Shown here one piece after another: positions 1 through 4,984 of a stretch of 5,101 nt of DNA. The translations under genes and the position numbers were made by a program. The DNA is from DASZZV01 sp035544835. GTDB lineage: Bacteria; Acidobacteriota; Thermoanaerobaculia; Gp7-AA8. Under the pieces are notes generated by a model. It made no database searches, had not been told where the DNA came from, and saw nothing but the letters and a program-made list of their open reading frames with translations. The stretch is from NCBI GenBank assembly GCA_035544835.1, contig DASZZV010000323.1, forward strand, positions 1 to 5,101. The letters are read 5' to 3'. Numbering within the stretch: the stretch's first letter is position 1; every line of letters starts with the position of its first letter.

Positions 1-542
1 GGCTGAAAGGTCTGGTTGCCGGCATCGATGACGGGAACTACCGGTAGCGTGCGCACGATCTGCAGGAGGAACGAGATCACACCATCTTTCGGCCCATACA
101 CATTTCCCGTCCTGACGATCAGCCACTGACGCGAAAACGTCTCGACGATCCGCTCGGCCTGCACCTTCGATTTGTGATATTCGGAGGCTCCCTCCGCCGC
201 GCCGAGAGAAGATACGAAGACGATACGCGCCACGCCTGTGCGTTCCGCTTCGTCAATTACGTTGCGGGTTCCCGCGATATTGACGCCGTCGAATGTCTTT
301 TCGGGTGGCTCTTCGCTGGCGATGCCGGCGACGTGAAGGACGGCCTCGCATCCACCCATGCTGCCGTGAAGAGATGCGCGGTCACTCACATCTCCGTCAT
401 GCGACTCCACGCCGGCCGGAAACTCACGAAGATCATGCGCAGCATGACGCGACAAAATGCGAACGGTGTGACCGTGCCTGAGAAGAGCATCGACAGCCGC
501 TTCGCCAATCAGACCGGTGCCGCCGGTAACTAACACCTTCAT
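1..542 (-). CDS. NAD(P)-dependent SDR / sugar-epimerase-like protein, N-terminal part (runs off the window)
   Basis: The first 180 codons of an extended or atypical short-chain dehydrogenase are present; the C-terminus lies outside the window. The ATG at 542 opens directly into a Rossmann strand, MKVLVTGGTGLIG, giving the TGxxGxxG dinucleotide-binding loop at residues 6-13. HVAG (70-73) matches the usual HxAA/HxAG position, FVSSLGA (109-115) supplies the active-site serine region, and YHKSK (122-126) is the catalytic YxxxK pair. RTGNVYGP (144-151) is the RxxNVYGP signature of NAD-dependent epimerase/dehydratases. The enzyme is presumably cytosolic and acts on a nucleotide sugar or similar carbonyl substrate, but the specificity region is missing, so I give no substrate. 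It is also compatible with the NDUFA9-like atypical SDR group. No clear Shine-Dalgarno precedes the ATG; the start is chosen because the fold begins there. It lies 123 nt past the MamK-like gene, behind a large hairpin, so it may be a separate unit. Confidence 0.88.
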   Translation of the reverse strand, partial: MKVLVTGGTGLIGEAAVDALLRHGHTVRILSRHAAHDLREFPAGVESHDGDVSDRASLHGSMGGCEAVLHVAGIASEEPPEKTFDGVNIAGTRNVIDEAERTGVARIVFVSSLGAAEGASEYHKSKVQAERIVETFSRQWLIVRTGNVYGPKDGVISFLLQIVRTLPVVPVIDAGNQTFQ

Positions 543-575
543 ACCGACGGATCAGGAGCAGGATGAGTGCCAGTC

Positions 576-656
576 GGAATTGAGAATTGAGAATTGAGAA
601 TTGAGAAAGTAAGACCCCAGGTTTTTTTAATTTCTCAATTCTCAATTCTCAATTCC
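576..656. repeat. Heptamer-built inverted repeat (GAATTGA units) between genes
   Basis: The left arm (576-608) contains four tandem units of the AATTGAG heptamer and ends in AAA. The right arm (631-656) contains three units of the complement, CTCAATT, and ends in CC. The two arms can pair over about 26 bp, with a 22-nt loop (609-630) holding a T7 run on the plus strand. It begins 9 nt after the stop of the MamK-like gene, so on the minus-strand transcript it would form a long, AU-rich hairpin that may end or stabilise the mRNA. The unequal unit count in the arms suggests slippage. Related heptamers occur at 4803-4828. Reading these repeats as protein gives artefactual peptides such as QFSILNSQF, so short reading frames here should be ignored. 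Confidence 0.9.
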
Positions 657-665
657 GCGCGTGGG

Positions 666-1700
666 TCAGGCGATGAGCTTTTCCCAATCGGTGTCCGGAG
701 CGTCCAGGGCCAGGGCGAGGCCGCCGTCGGAACCGACAAAGACCGGGTCTTCCATGAAGCGCACGCTGCCGCCGCCGACCTGTTTGAGACCGTCGAGGAG
801 TGCCTGGTCGAGGCCGGTGATGAGACCACCACCTCCGGAGAGGATGATGTTGTTGCGAACCTTCTCCTGAAACTCCGGTTCCACCCGGGAGAGAAGATCG
901 ATCACCGTCTCCAATGCCGGCGGGATCAGCGTCTCGCAAGCGGTCCGGATCTCACTGGTGATGTCGAGCTCAGTCGGGACACCTTTGATCGGTGCGGTTA
1001 CGATCACCCGCTCCTTACGCTCGCCGACGAAGCTGTTTTTTTCCTTCCACTCCCTCACCATGTAGATGGTGATGGTGGCCTCGGGGTACTTGGTCTCGAT
1101 CAGAGAGAGCAAAGCCTCATCGACGGAGTCTCCTGCGACGGTGAGCGTCCGCTGGTCTTCCTCGGTGGGATAACGTCCCTTCATCACGCAGAAGTCTGTG
1201 GTCCCGGCACCGATGTCGATGATCATCGAGTGCAGAAGCGCTTCCAGCCCGTAAGCGACGGCGAAGGGCTCCGATACGATCATGAGACTATCAACAATTC
1301 CCTTCATGGCGTTCCGGAGATACTGCTTGTTGGTTCGCAACGACGCCGCGGGAACGCCGACGACGGCCCGAACCTTGTGGCCGTTGCGTGACTCGCCATC
1401 TTTTACGCCGACCAGCGAGAGCAGATGACGCAAGAGCTCACGCACCGCCTCGACATCCTTGTCCGATTCCTTGAGAAGGCCACGCTCGAGCGGCCGATGT
1501 AGGTCGAGCATGGTCCTGTTGGAAAGTGCCTCGTGACCGATCAAAACCTGCCGCTTGAGTACTTTTCGAGCGACCATGTCTACCGGCCAGCCGACGTAGC
1601 TCTCTACGACGAAACGCTCTCCATTGGATCCGGAGATGGCGCTCCGTGAAGTACCGAGATCGATGCCTACGTGCAGGGTCTCGCTGGGAGTCTTGGTCAT
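666..1700 (-). CDS. MamK-like bacterial actin homologue (Hsp70/actin-fold ATPase)
   Basis: This 344-aa protein carries an intact actin/Hsp70 ATPase core. Phosphate-1 is VGIDLGTSRS (11-20), connect-1 is VSEPFAVAYGL (142-152), phosphate-2 is DIGAGTTD (162-169), and the adenosine motif is SGGGGLITGL (288-297), followed by FVGSDGGLALA (321-331). The length equals that of MamK (about 345-360 aa). Several stretches match what I remember of MamK better than MreB, ParM or DnaK: the VGWPVDMVARKVL segment (36-48), LDLHRPLERGLL (65-76), NSFVG (222-226) and DPVFVG (318-323). MamK forms cytoplasmic ATP-dependent filaments that align magnetosomes. Here no mam genes are visible, so I assign filament formation by family and leave the cargo open. 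The start at 1700 is chosen over an in-frame start at 1745 because GAAAGGA precedes it and it leaves a 4-nt gap after the amidase stop rather than a 41-nt overlap. Translational coupling to the amidase is likely. A diverged MreB-like or PilM-like protein is the alternative, but the MamK resemblance is stronger. Confidence 0.85.
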   Translation of the reverse strand: MTKTPSETLHVGIDLGTSRSAISGSNGERFVVESYVGWPVDMVARKVLKRQVLIGHEALSNRTMLDLHRPLERGLLKESDKDVEAVRELLRHLLSLVGVKDGESRNGHKVRAVVGVPAASLRTNKQYLRNAMKGIVDSLMIVSEPFAVAYGLEALLHSMIIDIGAGTTDFCVMKGRYPTEEDQRTLTVAGDSVDEALLSLIETKYPEATITIYMVREWKEKNSFVGERKERVIVTAPIKGVPTELDITSEIRTACETLIPPALETVIDLLSRVEPEFQEKVRNNIILSGGGGLITGLDQALLDGLKQVGGGSVRFMEDPVFVGSDGGLALALDAPDTDWEKLIA

Positions 1701-1704
1701 TTTG

Positions 1705-2736
1705 CTACGTTCCTTTCTCTTTGGAGAGGTTGTGGGAGTCTGCATACGCGCGGATACCCAGAAAAAGGGACTCCGCTATTTTCTGACGGTATTTCGGCGT
1801 CTCCAGAAGCAGCGCCTCTTCATCGTTGGATAGACACGAGACTTCGGCGAGAATTGCCGGCATCTCCGTGGCCACGAGGACCAGGAACGGCGCGCGTCGA
1901 ACGCCCCAGTCTTCCAGTTGGGGATTGACTGCTTTGAGACTCGAGAACATCTGCGCCTGAACCAGCTGCGCCAGGCGGTGCGATTCCCCCTGGCGGGCGT
2001 CAGCATAGATTCCCTCGATCAACTTTCTATAGTCGCCGAGCGAGTAGCCCGATCTCTGATTCTCCGCGGCAGCGAGTTTCGTGAGGACCGGGTCATCGGT
2101 CGGACCGAGGTAGTAGGTTTCCACGCCTCGGTTCCTTGCGCTGTGAATCGAGTTGACGTGAATGGACACGAAAACGTCGGCGCCAGCGGCATTGGCAATC
2201 CGAGCCCGCTCCTTGAGCGGGACCATGAGGTCGCTTTCCCGCGTTGTGGAAACGTGAAATGAGGCCGTCTCCAACAAGGCCTTCAAACGGCGTTCGATGT
2301 CGAGCGTCACTTCCTTTTCCTTGACGTGACTGGTGGCGCTCGTTCCGGGATCCGATCCACCATGTCCGGCGTCGAGCACGATGTGATGAATGCCGAGCGG
2401 CAGGACGGCGGGATCCATGGCTTTGGGCGCCGTGAGGATATCGGTGTAATCCGTCGTCGACGGCCATGCCATCCGCAGGGGCGTGAGGGAGGCGACATGA
2501 ACGGAATCGGGAACCAGCGGCAGAACATCACGTTTTTGAGTGGCCGGGACGTTCGTGACGACGAAGGAGGAGGCGAGAACAGTCGCTGGAAGGAGAAGCA
2601 GCAGACCGCGCTTGAGCCAGACATCGGTCCTGCGGCGTGAACGAAGCGACCAAGGCCCCATCCCACGCATTGTGGCGACATTGTCAGCCACAGCTTTACT
2701 CAAGAGCCGTCGTTTGACTCGATGGAGGCGTCCCAT
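1705..2736 (-). CDS. Membrane-anchored N-acetylmuramoyl-L-alanine amidase (Amidase_3 family)
   Basis: The 343-aa product is a zinc amidase that cleaves the bond between N-acetylmuramic acid and the peptide stem of peptidoglycan. The Amidase_3 domain fills about residues 117-335. Its zinc ligands are visible as His125 in DAGHGG, Glu140 in VKEKEVTL, and His193 in SIHVN; the catalytic Glu298 is in LAEVSCLSN. The N-terminus is Arg/Lys-rich (RVKRRLL, RSRRR) and followed by a hydrophobic segment at about 44-60 (LLLLLPATVLASSFVV), giving a signal anchor with the catalytic domain in the periplasm. A linker of about 55 residues separates anchor and enzyme; no AMIN or SH3 wall-binding domain is seen. 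I prefer the ATG at 2736, preceded by AGGGTG, to a GTG at 2766 that has no Shine-Dalgarno and would add 10 residues. The stop lies 4 nt before the MamK-like start, so the two genes form an operon, linking a wall hydrolase with an actin-like filament. The family is AmiC/CwlM-like; the exact subgroup is not resolved. Confidence 0.93.
   Translation of the reverse strand: MGRLHRVKRRLLSKAVADNVATMRGMGPWSLRSRRRTDVWLKRGLLLLLPATVLASSFVVTNVPATQKRDVLPLVPDSVHVASLTPLRMAWPSTTDYTDILTAPKAMDPAVLPLGIHHIVLDAGHGGSDPGTSATSHVKEKEVTLDIERRLKALLETASFHVSTTRESDLMVPLKERARIANAAGADVFVSIHVNSIHSARNRGVETYYLGPTDDPVLTKLAAAENQRSGYSLGDYRKLIEGIYADARQGESHRLAQLVQAQMFSSLKAVNPQLEDWGVRRAPFLVLVATEMPAILAEVSCLSNDEEALLLETPKYRQKIAESLFLGIRAYADSHNLSKEKGT
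1711..1717 (-). promoter_or_regulatory. Ribosome binding site fixing the start of the MamK-like gene
   Basis: GAAAGGA on the minus strand lies 10 nt before the ATG at 1700, inside the last codons of the upstream amidase gene. It supports 1700 over the in-frame candidate at 1745, which would add 15 poorly conserved polar residues and a longer overlap. Confidence 0.6.
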
Positions 2737-2784
2737 GCTCACCCTGCCCAGCCCATTGTGCACCACTCGGGGCCGGCAAGTCTA

Positions 2785-2813
2785 AATCTAAGTCCGGAAA
2801 CATGTCAGGCCAA
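2785..2813 (-). promoter_or_regulatory. Possible sigma-70-type promoter for the amidase-MamK-like operon
   Basis: Downstream of the terminator, the minus strand reads TTGGCC (2813-2808), 17 nt, then TAGATT (2790-2785). Each hexamer matches 4 of 6 positions of the -35 and -10 consensus at ideal spacing. A new promoter is expected here because a terminator separates the amidase from the upstream gene, but the match is weak and could be chance. Confidence 0.25.
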
Positions 2814-2816
2814 AGG

Positions 2817-2845
2817 AAAAGGACGCACCGAGGTGCGTCCTTTTT
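2817..2845 (-). terminator. Intrinsic terminator after the selenorhodanese gene (possibly bidirectional)
   Basis: The arms GGACGCACC (2821-2829) and GGTGCGTCC (2832-2840) are perfectly complementary, probably closing on a CTCG tetraloop, and are flanked by AAAAA/TTTT that extend the stem. On the minus strand the hairpin is followed by TTTTCCTTT, and on the plus strand by TTTTTGAG. It starts 19 nt after the TAA stop of the rhodanese gene. That placement, after the second stop rather than the in-frame TGA 170 nt upstream, supports the long reading frame. It separates the FHA-rhodanese unit from the amidase unit. Confidence 0.85.
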
Positions 2846-2864
2846 GAGTGAGCGGGTCTCAGCC

Positions 2865-3434
2865 TTATTTCGGTGGGGTCGGAGGTGTCGGTGGGGTAGG
2901 TGGGGGCGGTACCTCCGTCGGTAGGCCTGCGGTTTTCCAGGCTTCGAAACCGCCGAGGAGGGCTGCTGCGTTGGTGATTCCTTTCGCTTTGAGATCCAGC
3001 ACCGCACGGGCGCTCGTATGTTCGCTTGGTCAGGAACAGTACGTGATGATCATCTTGTCTTTCGGCAATTCGCCCAGACGACCCATGAGATCTGCCTCTG
3101 GTATATGGATGGAGCCCTTCACGTGCTCGATGCCCCACTGCTGCATCGCGCGGACGTCGACGATGACCGCGCGTTTCGCGTCGAAAGCCTTTTTAGCGTC
3201 CTCGACCGAGATACGTCGCGCTTCCTCAGCCACCGGTGCCGCTGCAGGCGGTGCCGGTGGCGGGAACGCCGTCATGGTCGCTGTCTGGGCCGGAGCCGCG
3301 GGCGGCGTTGATGCTGCGGCAGTCGAACTCGCTCCATCAGCCGCCGGGCCCGTCCTGGGCGCCGTCCTACAGCTGACGAGAGTGAGTAAGCATCCGACGG
3401 CCGCGAGCGGTATACAGCTTTTCACTCGTGTCAT
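2865..3434 (-). CDS. Rhodanese-domain lipoprotein, probable selenoprotein with in-frame TGA (Sec135)
   Basis: Read with TGA as selenocysteine, the product is 189 aa. Residues 1-22 form a lipoprotein signal peptide with lipobox LVSC (Cys22); an Ala/Pro-rich linker (23-72) leads to one rhodanese domain (about 74-172) and a Pro/Thr tail (PPPPTPPTPPTPPK). Domain landmarks are IVDVR (91-95), GIEHVKGSIHIP (101-112) and the active-site loop YCS-U-PSEHTSAR (132-143), with Cys133 in the usual catalytic position. The fold then closes with LDLKAKGI and LLGGFEAWKTAGLP, the rhodanese C-terminal motif, all after the TGA (3032-3030). Homologues typically read CxCPxExxSAR, so the TGA replaces Cys. The protein is expected in the periplasm, membrane-tethered, handling persulfide sulfur, selenium or thiol redox. 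The start at 3434 has AGGGAG 5 nt upstream and opens the signal peptide. It lies 61 nt after the FHA gene and ends before a terminator. A TGC/TGT-to-TGA nonsense mutation or a sequencing error is the alternative; a gene caller would stop at 3030 and lose the C-terminal third. Confidence 0.82.
2998..3014 (-). promoter_or_regulatory. Putative bacterial SECIS hairpin downstream of the Sec UGA
   Basis: On the minus-strand RNA, AGCGCC (3014-3009) pairs with GGUGCU (3003-2998) over 6 bp, with one G-U pair, closing a 5-nt loop CGUGC (3008-3004). The loop starts 21 nt after the UGA, within the 16-37 nt range described for bacterial SECIS elements, and G is the second loop base, as the consensus requires. 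Such elements bind SelB and recode the preceding UGA. A short hairpin can arise by chance in GC-rich coding sequence, so this is supportive rather than decisive. Confidence 0.55.
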
Positions 3435-3439
3435 GCTTT

Positions 3440-3445
3440 CTCCCT
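3440..3445 (-). promoter_or_regulatory. Ribosome binding site of the rhodanese lipoprotein gene
   Basis: AGGGAG on the minus strand lies 5 nt before the ATG at 3434. It selects this start, which begins the signal peptide MTRVKSC, over an in-frame ATG at 3503 that would put 23 charged residues before the signal peptide and overlap the end of the FHA gene. Confidence 0.7.
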
Positions 3446-3495
3446 TTGGTCGAATCATTTTCCGGAGATGGTAACCGGTCCTGTGTGTTCTGTAT

Positions 3496-4740
3496 TCACG
3501 CATTTCGCGTCGAAGCGGTCTCCGCCGGAACGTCGTATACGATGTGGTAGGAGAGATGGGTTCTCCCGATCAGGATCCGATCGTTGTCGCGCAGAAGCAG
3601 GCGCTGCACGCGAGCACCGTTCACATACGTACCATTTCTGCTCTCGAGATCATGGAGGTAGTGCCCTTCACTGGCCCGAGTGACCCGGGCGTGCTTTCCC
3701 GATGCGCCCGAATCCTGCAGACTGATCTCATTCTCAGGCAGCCGGCCGATGGTGTACTCCTCCTCGATGAGCGCGAAGTTCTCCCTGACCTGTCCCCCTT
3801 CGTAGACCGTCAGCCGGGCAACGGAGACCGCGAGCTTCACTACGTCCTTGAACGACAGAGTCGCCCACGAAGATACGAGCAGCCGTGTATCGTCCTCGAT
3901 TTTCCGCCACTCCTCGTCGTCGATGTTCAGAAGCGCAACGTCGTCTCCGGAGATCTGAGTGGTCTGGCTGACCTCGGCGGGAGTCTCGGGCCACTGATGG
4001 TAGGTGGAATCGAGCGAGACGTCCCGAACGGTCGACTGTATGAGCTTGCTGGACAGGAGTCCGTAAACGATCTTGTAAAGGGCCAGAGGTTCGAGCTCGG
4101 CCAGGAGCTCTTCACCCAGCTCACTGAGTGTCTTCTGTCCGTCGATGCGGAAGAGAACTTTCCACTCCTCCAGAGAGAGGTTGATGCGCTCCTGGTTCTC
4201 GGGATTGGCCGCGACCCGAAAAACCACGTCGCCGTCGGGAAGAAGCTGACGACATTTTTCGGACTCGTCGATGCGCCGCGAGCCTTCCATGATCAGATTG
4301 GAAAGATCGACTGAGATGGTTACGGCATATCCAGGCAGAATCATTTCCTCGTCAAAACGAAACCGTCCGTCAGTCCAGCCCAGGCAGTCGTAAGCGATCT
4401 CCGACACCTGAATCTTGAGTACGTCTCGAAGCTCGTCCGCGGTGATGAAGCCGCGCTGCACGGCAAGCTTGCCGAAGTGCTCGGATTCCAGAGCGCGAAG
4501 GGCTTCGATCTGCTGAAGCTGCGCGGGAGTCAATCGTTTCCGGCTGGTCAGGATCGGCCCGATCCGGAGATGCTGCTGATTGGTAGTAGCGAATCGAAGC
4601 GCTCCCGCTTCGAAAAAAAGCGTGGCCTGCCGGGCTTCATCCTCGACCGACAGCGTCCCCGTCTTCTTGGAGAGCTGCAGGAAAGAGAGGATGTCGAAGA
4701 GCGGGAAAGACTTCAGACTTCCATACAGCGCGTTGTCCAC
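3496..4740 (-). CDS. DUF4388 (PatA-like N-terminal) and FHA domain signalling protein
   Basis: The 414-aa product begins with MDNALYGSLKSFPLFDILSF, the usual opening of DUF4388 (GSL...DILxxL...KTGxLxV at 7-32), and this module extends to about residue 155. A mid region (about 183-240, with SLEEWKVLFRIDGQKTLSEL) looks like the helical winged-helix-like repeat found in PatA-type proteins. The C-terminal FHA domain (about 310-402) keeps its phosphothreonine-binding landmarks: IGR (331-333), SGKH (347-350) and RNGTYVNG (368-375). FHA domains read Ser/Thr-kinase phosphorylation, so this is probably a cytosolic adaptor in a phospho-dependent pathway; no kinase is seen nearby. The start is the GTG at 4740, because the family begins there and the open frame upstream to 5031 only translates repeat DNA. 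No good Shine-Dalgarno precedes it, which makes the exact start moderately certain. It is the first gene of a likely two-gene unit with the rhodanese lipoprotein. Confidence 0.9.
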   Translation of the reverse strand: MDNALYGSLKSFPLFDILSFLQLSKKTGTLSVEDEARQATLFFEAGALRFATTNQQHLRIGPILTSRKRLTPAQLQQIEALRALESEHFGKLAVQRGFITADELRDVLKIQVSEIAYDCLGWTDGRFRFDEEMILPGYAVTISVDLSNLIMEGSRRIDESEKCRQLLPDGDVVFRVAANPENQERINLSLEEWKVLFRIDGQKTLSELGEELLAELEPLALYKIVYGLLSSKLIQSTVRDVSLDSTYHQWPETPAEVSQTTQISGDDVALLNIDDEEWRKIEDDTRLLVSSWATLSFKDVVKLAVSVARLTVYEGGQVRENFALIEEEYTIGRLPENEISLQDSGASGKHARVTRASEGHYLHDLESRNGTYVNGARVQRLLLRDNDRILIGRTHLSYHIVYDVPAETASTRNA

Positions 4741-4802
4741 GATGAAAAAAGAGTAACACTTCCGCCCGCTTAGTGAGTCCGCGCGCCAACGGTTGCGAGG
4801 GC

Positions 4803-4828
4803 GGAATTGAAAATTGAAAATTGAAAAA
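4803..4828. repeat. AATTGAA heptamer tandem repeat
   Basis: Three tandem heptamers of the AATTGAA type start with GGAATTGA, as do the arms of the inverted repeat at 576-656, and differ from those units by one base (AATTGAA against AATTGAG). Only one arm is present here; I find no complementary partner within the next 60 nt. It lies about 65 nt upstream of the FHA gene start. Confidence 0.85.
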
Positions 4829-4859
4829 CACATCCAATTCCTATGCTGCCTGGAAACGC

Positions 4860-4984
4860 TGTCATCCTGAGCAAGGCACGACGCTGCGTCGCCGATGAGG
4901 GAAAGAAACGTGCTTGTCATCCTGAGCAAGGGACAGCGTGCGCGCTGCCACTGAGAAAAGAAACTGAGTGGTGTCATCCCGAGC
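4860..4984. repeat. Three spaced copies of TGTCATCC(T/C)GAGC
   Basis: The 13-nt core occurs at 4860-4872, 4915-4927 and 4972-4984, spaced by 55 and 57 nt. The first two units are alike along most of their length (TGTCATCCTGAGCAAGG, a GC hairpin, then a GA-rich AAAGAAAC end). Their hairpins differ in sequence but keep pairing: CGACG-CTG-CGTCG (4879-4891) and CAGCG-TGCG-CGCTG (4934-4947). The third unit opens the 40-bp inverted repeat. The motif resembles TCATCCTGAGC...AGGATCT dispersed intergenic repeats seen in several phyla. With three degenerate copies it is not a CRISPR array. Confidence 0.75.

Noticed and set aside
594..1391. A 265-aa plus-strand open frame
   Set aside because: It is antisense to the MamK-like gene, begins in the heptamer repeat (FSILNS peptide), and shows no domain.
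2737..2766. A GTG start at 2766 for the amidase
   Set aside because: No Shine-Dalgarno precedes it, while the ATG at 2736 has AGGGTG at a suitable distance. It cannot be fully excluded.
2865..3434. Pseudogene by nonsense mutation
   Set aside because: Downstream sequence is undecayed, the TGA falls exactly on a Cys position of the active-site loop, and a SECIS-like hairpin follows. It remains the main alternative if the genome lacks Sec machinery.
2848..3474. A 208-aa plus-strand Gly/Ala-rich open frame
   Set aside because: It is antisense to the rhodanese gene; its GVGGVGG composition comes from the complement of the proline codons.
3030..3503. A 157-aa rhodanese frame that stops at the TGA and starts at 3503
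   Set aside because: It lacks the C-terminal third of the rhodanese fold, which continues in the same frame, and its first 23 residues precede a normal lipoprotein signal peptide that has its own ribosome site.
3544..4314. A 256-aa plus-strand open frame
   Set aside because: It is the antisense shadow of the DUF4388-FHA gene, with no domain motifs and no ribosome site seen.
4860..4984. A CRISPR array
   Set aside because: There are only three copies of a 13-nt core, similarity extends into the spacers, and no cas genes are present.
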